From: Halorhodospira abdelmalekii
Lineage (GTDB): Bacteria; Pseudomonadota; Gammaproteobacteria; Nitrococcales; Halorhodospiraceae
Assembly: GCF_016583625.1 (NCBI RefSeq)
Contig: NZ_NRRN01000034.1
Coordinates: 1-34,427 of the forward strand
Direction of reading: 5' to 3'
DNA: 34,427 nt
In this document: in pieces, positions 7,589 through 17,958 of the stretch
Numbering within the stretch: the stretch's first letter is position 1
How the letters are laid out: each line of letters starts with the position of its first letter
The notes under the pieces: generated by a model
What the model was told of the DNA's origin: nothing
The model's input: only the letters and a program-made list of their open reading frames with translations
The model's database searches: none
Position numbers and translations under genes: made by a program

Positions 7589-8824
7589 TTAAAGGCCGAG
7601 TGGGTGAGGGGTCTTGGGCAGGGTCAAGCTGCCGGTGAGTAGGGTTGCACCGATAGCGAGAATCAGCAAGCCGCCGCACAGCGCCAGGGTGTGCGCCGCC
7701 AGCTGCAGTCGGTGGCTTGGTGGTCCGGTGTATCGAGCCATGTGGTGGCGGGCGAGCACTGCTAAGGTGGCTAAGGTGGCGACGGTTAGGCCGGTGCCGA
7801 TCGACATCGCCAATACGGCGACGACTCCAGCGCTCCAGATGCCGAGCAAGTGGGCGACGACCAGTACCAGGATGGCCCCGGCACAAGGGCGAGCGCCCAC
7901 GGCGGCTACGGTTGCCACCATTGCCCAGCGACTGTCGCCGTGGGTCGCTTGCTGGGGATCGATGTGGTGGTGGTGATGGGCCGCAGCGTGACCACAGCCG
8001 CAGCTCGTCGCGTTCTCCGAAGCGGATGTCGTTGTACGTCGCCGGTGGGTTTGCCACAGGGCGCGCAGTGCTCGACTACACAGCCACAGCCCGAGCAGGG
8101 AGACGAGGGCAAAGCTAAGCTGCTCCAGCAGCGCAGTTTGCCCTAATGCGTCGCGTGCCGCCCGTCCTGCCACAAAGAGCACGACACTGACCGCCACGAC
8201 GGCAGTGATGCCCTGGAGCAGTGCCGCGGCGAACGACATGGTTAAGCCGCGGCGGAGGTTTTGGCGATGGGTTAGCAGATAGGTGGTGATGACCGCCTTA
8301 CCGTGTCCAGGGCCGACAGCGTGGAAGACGCCATAGAGAAAGCTGATCGTAATCAGGGCGATAGCACTGCTCAGTGAGGGTGCCTCACGCAGCGTTTCAA
8401 TGCCTTCGGCCAGCTGCCGGTGTAGCGCCCGTTGCTGCGCGATAACCCAGCTCAGTGCCTGCTGCCGACGCGAGGGCTCTCCTTCGCCGCTCGGTTCGAA
8501 GCGCACCGCGGCGCGCTCTGAATCGCCGCTTTCGGCCGCTTCCGGCTTACGCCCCTCCGGTTCTTTCGACTTCGCTTTTTTCTCTTTCGCGTCAGTCGGT
8601 TCGCCAGGCTGTGCCGGTGTCCCGTCGAGCAGCGGTGAGGCGGCGGCTGGTTCAGAGAGCGCAAAGGCGGCGCCTGCCGCCAGTCCGGTCGCCAGTCCGG
8701 TCGTGCCGACTGCACTCAAGCAGAGGATAAAGAACGCCTTGCAAGCGGTGAACCGGACTCGTTGACCTAACGTTCTCAGTGTTCTCAGCGATCCTGGTTT
8801 TCTCAGTGTCACTAGCGCTCGCAT
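7589..8824 (-). CDS. NicO-family metal transporter (RcnA/ZevB-like)
   Basis: This is an inner-membrane protein of 411 residues in the nickel/cobalt transporter NicO superfamily. A hydrophobic N-terminal segment is followed by a charged region rich in Lys, Glu and Pro, then about six membrane segments. The VGPGHGKAVI motif in the first core helix and GARPCAGAI later are family hallmarks. A His-rich loop (HAAAHHHHH) with CGCGH lies between the two halves and may bind metal. The gene overlaps the end of the DUF1007 gene by 13 bases, so the two are probably translated together. In Haemophilus influenzae a similar pair, ZevAB, is linked to zinc; relatives are linked to nickel or cobalt, so the metal is uncertain. 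ATG 8824 was preferred over ATG 8839, which has no ribosome binding site. Confidence 0.85.
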   Translation of the reverse strand: MRALVTLRKPGSLRTLRTLGQRVRFTACKAFFILCLSAVGTTGLATGLAAGAAFALSEPAAASPLLDGTPAQPGEPTDAKEKKAKSKEPEGRKPEAAESGDSERAAVRFEPSGEGEPSRRQQALSWVIAQQRALHRQLAEGIETLREAPSLSSAIALITISFLYGVFHAVGPGHGKAVITTYLLTHRQNLRRGLTMSFAAALLQGITAVVAVSVVLFVAGRAARDALGQTALLEQLSFALVSLLGLWLCSRALRALWQTHRRRTTTSASENATSCGCGHAAAHHHHHIDPQQATHGDSRWAMVATVAAVGARPCAGAILVLVVAHLLGIWSAGVVAVLAMSIGTGLTVATLATLAVLARHHMARYTGPPSHRLQLAAHTLALCGGLLILAIGATLLTGSLTLPKTPHPLGL

Positions 8825-9591
8825 GTGATCTCGGCCCATTCTGCAAAGTGACGTCCGAGCTCCGTGCTGGGCTGTTCGTGTACATCGAGGGAGGCGGCGT
8901 AGGCGATCTTCGCCGGATCAGGTGAGGGAGAGCGGATGCGCAGATCGCAGTGTAAGCCGCTGCCCTGAAGACGAATCGAGTCGCTCTCGGCGTGGAGGAT
9001 CTCGATGTAGTAGGTCGGATCGAAGACGGCGTAGCGTACCGGTGCCGTCTCCGGGTCGAGTGGCTCGGGCCATTCGAGTGCAAAACGCAGCTCAAGGCGG
9101 CGATCGCGCGGAATCAGTTGCGGGTCTTGTGCCTGCAGCGCCTCAATCTCCTGCCCGTTGTGCTCAATGCGTGTGAAGTAGCTGTGTCCGGAGATGTTAT
9201 CGAGCAGCTGCTCGGCGGCACTCTGCAGCTGCGCTTCGCGGCTCTCACCGGCGGCATCGCGGGTGATGTCCTCCAGCCAGAGGGTGCTCATGAAGGGGTC
9301 CATGAGCCAGCGTTGCTGCATGGCCGTAATCTTGCCCTGCTCATCGAACTGGAGGCTGACGCGCAGATCGATCCAGGCGTGCGGGTGGGCGCTGCTTACC
9401 GTGGTGATGCCGGCCAACAGCGTACTCACCCCCCAGGCTGTGAGGAGAGTGAGGGCGCGACTGCGGCGCACAGCAACCGGCCGGGACTGCCTTCGCAGTG
9501 CGGGTCTCTTCGGCGACCCCTGCAGCGATCTGTGTAGCGGTTGGTACAGTGGCCTGTGCATTGGTCTGTGCCTTTGCAGCGGACGGTCCAT
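8812..9591 (-). CDS. DUF1007 periplasmic protein (ZevA-like)
   Basis: The 259-residue protein has an Arg/His-rich N-terminus, a hydrophobic export segment ending in VSSAHPHAW, and a body typical of DUF1007. The mature protein would start with His residues (HPHAW), as is common in the family, plausibly for metal binding. It is paired with and overlaps the NicO-type transporter gene, the usual arrangement, and is inferred to deliver or sense the transported metal in the periplasm. ATG 9591 has GGGAG eight bases upstream; an in-frame ATG at 9672 would add 27 residues before the export signal and has no clear site. No obvious Zur-type palindrome was seen upstream. Confidence 0.85.
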   Translation of the reverse strand: MDRPLQRHRPMHRPLYQPLHRSLQGSPKRPALRRQSRPVAVRRSRALTLLTAWGVSTLLAGITTVSSAHPHAWIDLRVSLQFDEQGKITAMQQRWLMDPFMSTLWLEDITRDAAGESREAQLQSAAEQLLDNISGHSYFTRIEHNGQEIEALQAQDPQLIPRDRRLELRFALEWPEPLDPETAPVRYAVFDPTYYIEILHAESDSIRLQGSGLHCDLRIRSPSPDPAKIAYAASLDVHEQPSTELGRHFAEWAEITCER

Positions 9592-9668
9592 GGTGCGCTC
9601 TCCCGTCGTGTCGATGCGTGCGTTACCGGAACGTGGCGTACAGCCCCCGTATTTATCCGTGGGGGAGC

Positions 9669-10778
9669 TCAAGGTATGGCTTCAAGGTGCGCCGCAGCGC
9701 TCTGTTCCGGTACGGGGGCAGCTACGCTCGGCGCTTCGCCGTGGAGGGCCAGCGGCAGAGGGAAAGGGGCGGTCACCCGTTGCAACTCTTGCTGTTGCGA
9801 GAGCAAGGCCTCTTGCTGCTCGATAAAGTAGGCGCGTTGACTGACCCCTTCGGCGAGGGCGCTCCAGTTGACGCGTTGCTCCTCCTCGAACAGTGCCGTA
9901 TAGTTCTCGGCGCTCCACTCCAGGAAGGGCTCAGGGTTGAGCCGCCGCTGCAGGTGCCAGATCTCGTAGTGGAGGTGGGCGCCGGTGACGTTGCCAGTGG
10001 TGCCGCTATAGCCGATCACATCGCCCGCGCGGACAAACTCCCCCTCGCTGACATTGAAGCGACTCAGGTGGGCGTAGTGGGTCTGAAAGCCGTAGTCGTG
10101 GTCGAGAATGATCAACTTACCCAGGCCGCTGCCGTGATTGCGAGCAAAATGGACGACGCCGTCGGCCGGGGCGATGATCTCCTCGCCGTGTGGCGCGCGC
10201 AGATCGACTGCGGCATGGAAGAGGCGCTGTCCGGTGATCGGGTGCTCGCGCCAGCCGTAACCGCTGGTGATGCGCGATCGCTCTTGCAGCGGCCAACCAT
10301 CGGGCAGGCTGCGGAGCATCAGTTCGCGTTCCAGCTCAGAGAGGCTTGCCGGGTCGATTTGCGCGCGTGCACCGCTGGCCGGGGCCGCTGCGGCTGTCGT
10401 CTCTGGCGGCGTGGCGGAGGCGCGCTGTTCGCTATTCAGTCCACGTGTACCGGCCCCAAACCCGACAAGTGATTCGATGTGGCCCAATTCGTAATCGATG
10501 CGCCGAATCTCCTGTTCGCGTTCGCTGATCCGGTGGCGCAGCTCGGCATTTCGTTGCTCTAGCTCTTGGGCGATCTCTGTCTTGGCAGCGCGTTGCGCAT
10601 CAAGGTTGGCAATCTGCGCCTGGAGTGCCGAGATGGCGATGCCGGTGCCGAGCAAAGCAGTGGCAACCACGATCACCACAGCGATGGCAAGGCGCTTGAC
10701 GAGACGGTGGAGAGCAAACTGGCGGGTGCCGCGAAAATCGCTGACGGTGATAGTAAAGCTCTCTCTCACGGCGCTCAT
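9669..10778 (-). CDS. M23-family peptidoglycan endopeptidase, membrane-anchored
   Basis: The 369-residue protein is predicted to cut peptide cross-links in the cell wall. It has an N-terminal cytoplasmic segment, one membrane helix (about residues 30-52) and a coiled coil rich in Gln, Glu and Arg. The LytM domain has the zinc motifs HAAVD and HLHYE, with SGYGWR at its beginning. All metal ligands appear present, so it may be active, unlike EnvC or NlpD. A Pro/Ala-rich tail follows. The start ATG 10778 gives the typical short N-terminus; longer frames run into non-coding-like sequence. It is divergent from prfB, a location often seen for such genes, and 77 bases upstream of the DUF1007 gene. 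Confidence 0.88.
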   Translation of the reverse strand: MSAVRESFTITVSDFRGTRQFALHRLVKRLAIAVVIVVATALLGTGIAISALQAQIANLDAQRAAKTEIAQELEQRNAELRHRISEREQEIRRIDYELGHIESLVGFGAGTRGLNSEQRASATPPETTAAAAPASGARAQIDPASLSELERELMLRSLPDGWPLQERSRITSGYGWREHPITGQRLFHAAVDLRAPHGEEIIAPADGVVHFARNHGSGLGKLIILDHDYGFQTHYAHLSRFNVSEGEFVRAGDVIGYSGTTGNVTGAHLHYEIWHLQRRLNPEPFLEWSAENYTALFEEEQRVNWSALAEGVSQRAYFIEQQEALLSQQQELQRVTAPFPLPLALHGEAPSVAAPVPEQSAAAHLEAIP

Positions 10779-10877
10779 GAGTCCTCTATCCGATAATAGA
10801 AGCACTGTACCATGATGCTCACCGGTGCAGGGATTGCGCAAGAGACTGCGCGCTGAGGGGGGTGCGAGCTGTAACCT

Positions 10878-10909
10878 GCGGGGCGAGACAAGGCGCGGGG
10901 CGAGACAAG
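10878..10909. repeat. Two 15-bp direct repeats upstream of prfB
   Basis: GCGGGGCGAGACAAG occurs at 10878-10892 and 10895-10909. It lies in the 230-base gap between the divergent M23 peptidase gene and prfB, upstream of the likely prfB promoter. It may be a regulatory site or a chance duplication. Confidence 0.6.
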
Positions 10910-10945
10910 AGAAGGACAAGACGAGTGAGACGGGTCGAGATGCGG

Positions 10946-10975
10946 TCGAACACCACAAGTGGCTGCGGATATAGT
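10946..10975 (+). promoter_or_regulatory. Likely prfB promoter
   Basis: A -10 element TATAGT (10970-10975) lies 18 bases after TCGAAC (10946-10951). It would start transcription about 25 bases before the prfB start codon. The -35 match is modest, so this is a prediction. Confidence 0.4.
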
Positions 10976-11008
10976 AGGATGCGCGCCGACGGATTTGGGA
11001 GGTAAGCG

Positions 11009-12104
11009 ATGGAGATCAACCCGCTTTTGGAGCAGATCAGTGACCTGCAAGGGCGTTTTCAGGCCCTGAGGGGGTACCTTTGACGAAGCCGATAAGCGTG
11101 AACGGCTCGAAGAGGTCTTGCGTGAATTAGAGGACCCCGAAATCTGGGCCGATCCGGAACGTGCCCAGGCGCTGAGCCGCGAGCGTTCGCAGTTGCAAGG
11201 CACGCTCGGTAGCTTGGATGAGATTGCTGCGGTCTTGAATGATGCTGACGCCTTGGTTGAGATGGCCCGCGAAGAGGAAGATGAGGAGACGTTCGCTGCG
11301 GTCGCTAGCGACGTCGAGCGGATCGGGGCCGAGGTCGAGGCGCTCGAGTTTCGGCGGATGTTCTCCGGGGAGATGGATGCCGCCAACGCCTTTCTCGATA
11401 TCCAGGCCGGCTCCGGCGGGACGGAGGCGCAAGATTGGTCGGAGATGCTGCTGCGCATGTACCTGCGCTGGGCCGAGCGCCACGGCTTTGCCACCGAGAT
11501 CCTCGAGGCGACCGCCGGACAAGAGGCCGGCCTGAAGAGCGCGACGGTCAAGATTACAGGCGAGTACGCCTTCGGCTGGTTGCGTACTGAGACGGGTGTC
11601 CATCGGTTGGTGCGTAAGTCGCCCTTTGACTCGGGCAACCGCCGCCACACCTCGTTTGCCTCGGTCTTTGTCTCGCCGGAGATCGACGATGAGGTCGCTA
11701 TCGAGATCGACCCGTCTGAGCTGCGCATCGATGTTTTTCGGGCCTCCGGGGCTGGAGGGCAGCACGTCAATACGACCGAATCGGCGGTGCGGATCACCCA
11801 CCTGCCGACCGGTGCTGTGGTCCAGTCGCAAAGCGAGCGTTCGCAGCATAAGAACCGCGCTACGGCGATGAGTCAGCTGCGCGCTAAGCTCTACGAGCTT
11901 GAGATGCAGCGGCGCCGAGCGCAGGCTGAGGAGCAGGAGGAGAGCAAGGCCGATATCGGCTGGGGGAGTCAGATTCGCTCCTACGTGCTTGATCAGTCGC
12001 GGATCAAAGATCTACGCACCGGGGTCGAGATCGGCAACACCCAAGCGGTGCTCGATGGGCAGCTCGACCCCTTTATCCAGGCCAGCCTGAAGGCCGGCGT
12101 CTGA
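11009..12104 (+). CDS. prfB: Peptide chain release factor 2, with programmed +1 frameshift
   Basis: RF2 recognises UGA and UAA stop codons and releases the finished protein. Translation begins at ATG 11009 (GGGAGG six bases upstream), reads 24 codons to CTT at 11078-11080, meets in-frame TGA at 11081-11083, shifts +1 and continues from 11082 to 12104, giving about 364 residues. The GGQ motif (GAGGQHVN) and the RF2 SPF tripeptide that reads stop codons are present. The early part is short and in a different frame, so it is easily missed. Release factor 2 regulates its own synthesis through this shift. lysS follows 89 bases later, the common order. Confidence 0.97.
11069..11083 (+). promoter_or_regulatory. 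prfB programmed +1 frameshift signal
   Basis: An internal Shine-Dalgarno-like AGGGGG (11069-11074) is followed after three bases by CTT and TGA, and then C at 11084. This matches the conserved RF2 recoding signal, in which low RF2 levels let the ribosome slip from CUU to UUU. It explains the in-frame stop without calling the gene broken. Confidence 0.95.
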
Positions 12105-12193
12105 GCGGCGACCAAGAACGGCGATTAAAAAAAACGCGACAGGCTTGTGCGAGGGCGGTGGCATCGGGCGTGCCGCAGAGATGAGGAACAGGA

Positions 12194-13684
<1,491 letters not shown>

Positions 13685-13793
13685 GCCTTGCGTTGCGACG
13701 TTTCAACCTATAGTTTATGCCATCGTTCAGTGTTTATTATTGTGCGCTGCACCGACCGGTCTTGCCGGCGCAGTCTCAGCGGAGCGAGCCATC

Positions 13794-14189
13794 ATGCACA
13801 ACGACAACCGTCCGCTTTCCCCCCATCTCTTCATCTATCGTCCGCAGCTTACGGCGATGCTCTCCATCATCCACCGCGGCACTGGTGCTGCGCTCAGTGG
13901 TGGTGCGCTGCTGCTGGTGATCTGGCTGCTGGCGCTGGCGGCCAGCCCCGAGGCCTACGCGCTGACCATGGAGCTGCTCGGCCACTGGCTGGGGCTGCTG
14001 GTGCTGCTCGGCATCACCTGGATGGGGGCTTACCACTTCTGTAACGGGATTCGCCACCTGGTATGGGATACCGGGCGCTGCCTGGAGCTATCGGCCGTCT
14101 ATCGGGGCGGTTGGCTGGTGATCGTCATGAGCATGATCTTGACCGGTCTGCTCTGGGGGATCGCCTTCGCCGCTATGGAAGGGAGTTGA
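13794..14189 (+). CDS. sdhC: Succinate dehydrogenase cytochrome b556 subunit
   Basis: The 131-residue membrane anchor of complex II helps bind haem b and ubiquinone. It has three hydrophobic helices, the N-terminal SPHLFIYRPQ and SIIHRGTG signatures, and a His in HFCNGIRHLVWD that fits the haem ligand region. The start ATG 13794 has GGAG nine bases upstream; longer in-frame extensions lack family similarity. It is the first gene of a tight operon. Confidence 0.95.
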   Translation: MHNDNRPLSPHLFIYRPQLTAMLSIIHRGTGAALSGGALLLVIWLLALAASPEAYALTMELLGHWLGLLVLLGITWMGAYHFCNGIRHLVWDTGRCLELSAVYRGGWLVIVMSMILTGLLWGIAFAAMEGS

Positions 14190-14191
14190 GC

Positions 14192-14575
14192 ATGCGCAGC
14201 TATCAGAGCGGAGTGAATCGGGCGCTGGGCTTGGGCTCGGCGAAGAACGGCTTTATCGCTTGGTGGCGTCAGCGGGTCAGTGCGGTGCTGCTGATTCCGC
14301 TGCTGGCGTGGCTCGGCATCGGGCTGGCGCTGCAGGCCGGCGCCGACTTTGAGAGCGCCCGCGCCTGGGTCGGCTCGCCGATCAACAGTGTACTGATGAT
14401 TGCGACCTTGGCGGTGTTGCTCTTCCACACCGCCGTCGGGCTGCAGGTCATCATCGAGGATTACGTCGAAACGGAAGGGCTGAAGGCCGCCAGCATCGTC
14501 TTGACGCACTTTGTGTGTTTCCTGCTGACGATCGCCGGCAGTCTGGCAGTCGTTCGCATAGCATTGGGGAGCTGA
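14192..14575 (+). CDS. sdhD: Succinate dehydrogenase hydrophobic membrane anchor subunit
   Basis: The 127-residue second membrane anchor of complex II has three predicted helices. The [14 protein letters not shown] segment contains the conserved His and Asp-Tyr seen in SdhD, near the haem and quinone sites. Only two bases separate it from sdhC, with GGGAG six bases before the ATG inside the sdhC end. Confidence 0.94.
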   Translation: MRSYQSGVNRALGLGSAKNGFIAWWRQRVSAVLLIPLLAWLGIGLALQAGADFESARAWVGSPINSVLMIATLAVLLFHTAVGLQVIIEDYVETEGLKAASIVLTHFVCFLLTIAGSLAVVRIALGS

Positions 14576-14582
14576 CGCACAC

Positions 14583-16373
14583 ATGACTCATGCGATCCAG
14601 ACGGTCGAGCACACCTACGACGTCGTCGTCGTCGGTGCCGGTGGTGCCGGCCTGCGAGCCACTTTCGGGATGGCGGAGCAGGGCCTGAATACGGCCTGTG
14701 TCACCAAGGTCTTTCCGACCCGCAGCCACACTGTCGCCGCTCAGGGTGGCGTTTCGGCAGCGCTCGGTAACATGGGCGAGGACGACTGGCGCTGGCACAT
14801 GTACGATACCGTCAAGGGCTCCGATTGGCTCGGCGACCAAGATGCGATCGAGTATATGTGCCGCGAGGCGGTGCCGGCGATCCTCGAGCTTGAGCACTAC
14901 GGGGTGCCCTTTTCACGCACCGAGGATGGCAAGATCTATCAGCGCCCCTTCGGCGGCATGACGACGCGCTTTGGCCAGGGCACCGCGCAGCGGACCTGTG
15001 CCGCCGCCGATCGGACCGGCCACGCCATCCTCCATACCCTCTATCAGCAAGCGCTCAAACATCGTGCCGAGTTCTATATCGAGCACTTTGCCACCGACCT
15101 GTTGATGGACGATGGGGTCTGTCGCGGGGTGGTCACCCTCGATATGAACACCGGTATCGTCCATATCTTTCGGGCCCACCAGGTGATCTTGGCCACCGGC
15201 GGCTACGGTCGGGCCTACTTCTCTTGTACTTCGGCGCACACCTGTACTGGTGATGGCAACGGCATGGTGCTGCGTGCCGGCCTGCCGCTGCAGGATATGG
15301 AGTTCGTGCAGTTCCACCCGACCGGGATCTACGGCGCCGGCTGCCTGATCAGTGAAGGGGTGCGCGGCGAGGGCGGTTACCTGACCAACGCCAAGGGCGA
15401 GCGTTTCATGCCGAACTACGCCCCGAGTGCTCAGGATCTCGCCTCGCGTGACGTCGTTTCACGGGCGATGACTGTAGAGATCCGCGAGGGGCGCGGGGTC
15501 GGCCCGAAGGCCGATCACATCTATCTGCACGTTGAGCATCTTGACCCTGCCGTGATCCACGAGCGTTTGCCGGGGATCTCCGATCTAGCGCGCATCTTCG
15601 CCGGCGTCGATGTCAGTCAAGAGCCGATCCCCGTAGTGCCGACGGTGCACTACAACATGGGCGGTATTCCGACGAACTACCGCGGCGAGGTTGTGCAGCG
15701 CCGCGGTGATGACCCCGATGCCGTAGTACCCGGGCTGATGGCCGTCGGCGAGGCGGCGTGCGTCTCGGTCCACGGGGCCAACCGCCTCGGTTCAAACTCG
15801 CTGCTCGATCTGGTCGTCTTTGGCCGGGCCGCCGCCCATCGGGCCGCCGAGGTCATCGGCGGGCGCGGCAAGCCGCACTCGCCGCTACCCGAAGGGTGCC
15901 CCGATCCGGCGCTGCAGCGCCTTGAACGGCTTCTTCACGCTAAAGGCGGCAAACCGACCGCGGCGGTGCGCGACGAGATGCAGCACACCATGCAGAACTA
16001 CGCCGCCGTCTTCCGCACCGGCGAAACGCTCGATGAGGGCTGTAAGCGCATGGACGGCGTCTATAAGTCGTTCGAGGATATCGCCATCACCGATCGCTCG
16101 CTGATCTGGAACAGCGACTTGATCGAGACCCTGGAGCTCGAAAACCTCCTCGGCTGCGCGGTGACGACGATCCACTCGGCGCGCAATCGCTGTGAGAGCC
16201 GCGGTGCCCACGCCCGTGAGGACTACCCCGAGCGGGACGATCAAAAGTGGCTCAAGCACACCTTAGCGAGCATGGCGCCAAACGGCCAGGTCACCCTCGA
16301 TGAGCGCCCGGTGCACCTGAACACCTTGACCGACGAAGTCGATTCAGTCCCGCTGCAGGCGCGGGTCTACTAA
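14583..16373 (+). CDS. sdhA: Succinate dehydrogenase flavoprotein subunit
   Basis: This 596-residue subunit oxidises succinate to fumarate with covalently bound FAD. The Rossmann motif [11 protein letters not shown] is near the N-terminus. [10 protein letters not shown] holds the His that carries FAD, and HPTGIYG and [12 protein letters not shown] are active-site regions. Length and motifs are complete. It starts seven bases after sdhD; SdhE, encoded at the operon end, is the known assembly factor for its flavin. Confidence 0.97.
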   Translation: MTHAIQTVEHTYDVVVVGAGGAGLRATFGMAEQGLNTACVTKVFPTRSHTVAAQGGVSAALGNMGEDDWRWHMYDTVKGSDWLGDQDAIEYMCREAVPAILELEHYGVPFSRTEDGKIYQRPFGGMTTRFGQGTAQRTCAAADRTGHAILHTLYQQALKHRAEFYIEHFATDLLMDDGVCRGVVTLDMNTGIVHIFRAHQVILATGGYGRAYFSCTSAHTCTGDGNGMVLRAGLPLQDMEFVQFHPTGIYGAGCLISEGVRGEGGYLTNAKGERFMPNYAPSAQDLASRDVVSRAMTVEIREGRGVGPKADHIYLHVEHLDPAVIHERLPGISDLARIFAGVDVSQEPIPVVPTVHYNMGGIPTNYRGEVVQRRGDDPDAVVPGLMAVGEAACVSVHGANRLGSNSLLDLVVFGRAAAHRAAEVIGGRGKPHSPLPEGCPDPALQRLERLLHAKGGKPTAAVRDEMQHTMQNYAAVFRTGETLDEGCKRMDGVYKSFEDIAITDRSLIWNSDLIETLELENLLGCAVTTIHSARNRCESRGAHAREDYPERDDQKWLKHTLASMAPNGQVTLDERPVHLNTLTDEVDSVPLQARVY

Positions 16374-16395
16374 AGATCAGCGAAGGAAGAGAGCG

Positions 16396-17178
16396 ATGGC
16401 ACAGTTCACGCTTCCGGCCAACTCCCGGATTCGCAAGGGGAAGGTCTACGATGCCGCCGAGGGCGGGGGCGAGACGCGGCGGGTTCGCATCTACCGCTAC
16501 GACCCGGACAGCGGCGAAAACCCGCGCATGGACACCTTTATCCTCGATGCCCACCGCAGTGGCACGATGGTTCTCGATGTCCTGCTCAAGATCAAGGACG
16601 AGATCGATCCGACCTTGACCTTTCGTCGCTCCTGCCGCGAGGGCATCTGCGGCTCCTGTGCGATGAATATCGACGGCGTCAATACGTTGGCCTGCACCAA
16701 GGAGTTGGCCGACATCTCGGGCGATATCAAGGTCTACCCGCTGCCGCACATGAAGGTGGTCAAGGATCTTGTGCCCGATATGAGCCACTTCTATGCGCAG
16801 TACGCCGGGCTGGAGCCGTGGCTGAAGACGCAGACCCCGACACCGCCCGATCACGAGCGGCTGCAGTCGCGCAAGGAGCGTGAGGCGCTCGATGGCCTCT
16901 ACGAGTGCATCCTCTGCGCCTGCTGCTCGACCTCGTGTCCGAGCTACTGGTGGAACAGCCACCGCTACCTGGGGCCGGCCGCACTGCTGCAGCTTTATCG
17001 CTGGATCGCCGACAGCCGCGATGAGGCGACCGAGGAGCGTCTCGATCTGGTCAACGACGCCTATCGGCTCTTTCGCTGCCACACCATCATGAACTGTACG
17101 GCGACCTGTCCGAAGGGGCTCAACCCTGGGTTGGCAATCGCTAAGGTCAAACGGTTGCTGGCCGAGCGTGAGGTCTGA
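16396..17178 (+). CDS. sdhB: Succinate dehydrogenase iron-sulfur subunit
   Basis: This 260-residue subunit passes electrons from the flavin to ubiquinone. CREGICGSC followed by a later Cys binds the 2Fe-2S cluster. [11 protein letters not shown] and [13 protein letters not shown] with nearby cysteines provide the 4Fe-4S and 3Fe-4S clusters. It begins 22 bases after sdhA, and its last 11 bases overlap the start of sdhE. Confidence 0.97.
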   Translation: MAQFTLPANSRIRKGKVYDAAEGGGETRRVRIYRYDPDSGENPRMDTFILDAHRSGTMVLDVLLKIKDEIDPTLTFRRSCREGICGSCAMNIDGVNTLACTKELADISGDIKVYPLPHMKVVKDLVPDMSHFYAQYAGLEPWLKTQTPTPPDHERLQSRKEREALDGLYECILCACCSTSCPSYWWNSHRYLGPAALLQLYRWIADSRDEATEERLDLVNDAYRLFRCHTIMNCTATCPKGLNPGLAIAKVKRLLAEREV

Positions 17179-17422
17179 CGAGCGCTCGTTGCGCTGGCGC
17201 TGTCGGCGCGGGACGAAGGAGCTCGATCTGTTACTGGAGCGTTTTCTGACCGCGCACTACGCGCAGCTCGCTGCGGCCGAGCAGGCCGCCTTCGAGCGCT
17301 TGCTGGCGCAAGAGGATCACGCCCTGCAGGCGTGGCTGATCTACGGCGAGTCGCCGCCGGACGCGGAGTTGACACGGATTGTCGAACGGATTCGCAGCAG
17401 TCACCTTCTCTCCCCGCGCTGA
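17168..17422 (+). CDS. sdhE: SdhE flavin assembly factor
   Basis: This 84-residue protein of the SdhE/YgfY family promotes covalent attachment of FAD to Sdh[21 protein letters not shown] has the family RGxxELD pattern. The GTG start at 17168 overlaps the sdhB end by 11 bases, implying coupled translation. In Escherichia coli sdhE is away from sdhCDAB; here it is within the same operon. Confidence 0.9.
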   Translation: MRSDERSLRWRCRRGTKELDLLLERFLTAHYAQLAAAEQAAFERLLAQEDHALQAWLIYGESPPDAELTRIVERIRSSHLLSPR

Positions 17423-17816
17423 CGGCGGCGTGGCCCTGGCGGCCGTGGCGGTGGCCGCTGCGGCGCTGATCGTGGCGTGGTTTGGCCTCGCCCTGGAGGG
17501 TGCGGCGTGGTTCGCCTACGCCGCATCGGTTGTCGCAGCGCTCGTGCCGGTGGCCTACAACCGGTGGGCGCTGCGACAGCTCGAGCTACTGCGCTTGCGC
17601 GGCGACGGTCATCTTGAGCTGCGTCTTCGCGGCGCTCTGAATTGGTCGTCGGTCTCTTGTAGCAGCCCCTTTGTTCATCCCTATCTGGTGGTTGTGGTGG
17701 TGCGCCCGCCACGGCAGCGCCGTTGGCCGCCGCTTGCGCTGGCCGTCGTCTTGCCACGGTACGCCTATAGCGATGCGCTGCATCGTGCCGTGCGGGTGCG
17801 GCTGCGCCGCGGTTAG
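17379..17816 (+). CDS. ygfX: YgfX/CptA-like membrane protein
   Basis: The 145-residue product has two hydrophobic segments (about residues 18-36 and 40-58) followed by a basic C-terminal domain, the layout of YgfX (DUF1434). Its genes regularly sit directly after sdhE. In E. coli it was proposed as a toxin acting on cytoskeletal proteins, with SdhE as antitoxin; that role is disputed. TTG 17379 overlaps sdhE by 44 bases; GTG 17430 is an alternative start. Confidence 0.75.
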   Translation: MSNGFAAVTFSPRADGGVALAAVAVAAAALIVAWFGLALEGAAWFAYAASVVAALVPVAYNRWALRQLELLRLRGDGHLELRLRGALNWSSVSCSSPFVHPYLVVVVVRPPRQRRWPPLALAVVLPRYAYSDALHRAVRVRLRRG

Positions 17817-17958
17817 CAGCCATGAGCTCGCGGCTTACAGCTAGCGGATTCTCCGCCGCTCCGAATCGCTCTGCAGTCCCGGCTCCCTGAGTCGAGCGCC
17901 GCCGCACGCCTCGCTTAGCTAGGTCTGGGCAGTGGTTCTGCAGCGGTTCAACGGTTGT

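Noticed and set aside
7470-8057. A 195-codon minus-strand frame reading through the octanucleotide repeat
   Set aside because: It overlaps the NicO-type gene in another frame and has no domain; it is a by-product of GC-rich coding sequence.
9644-9665. Hairpin with CCCCC and GGGGG arms after the M23 peptidase gene
   Set aside because: Arms are short, the loop is 12 bases and no T tract follows on the minus strand, so it does not qualify as an intrinsic terminator.
11081-11083. In-frame TGA making prfB a pseudogene
   Set aside because: It is part of the conserved RF2 programmed frameshift signal, with AGGGGG and CTT correctly spaced.
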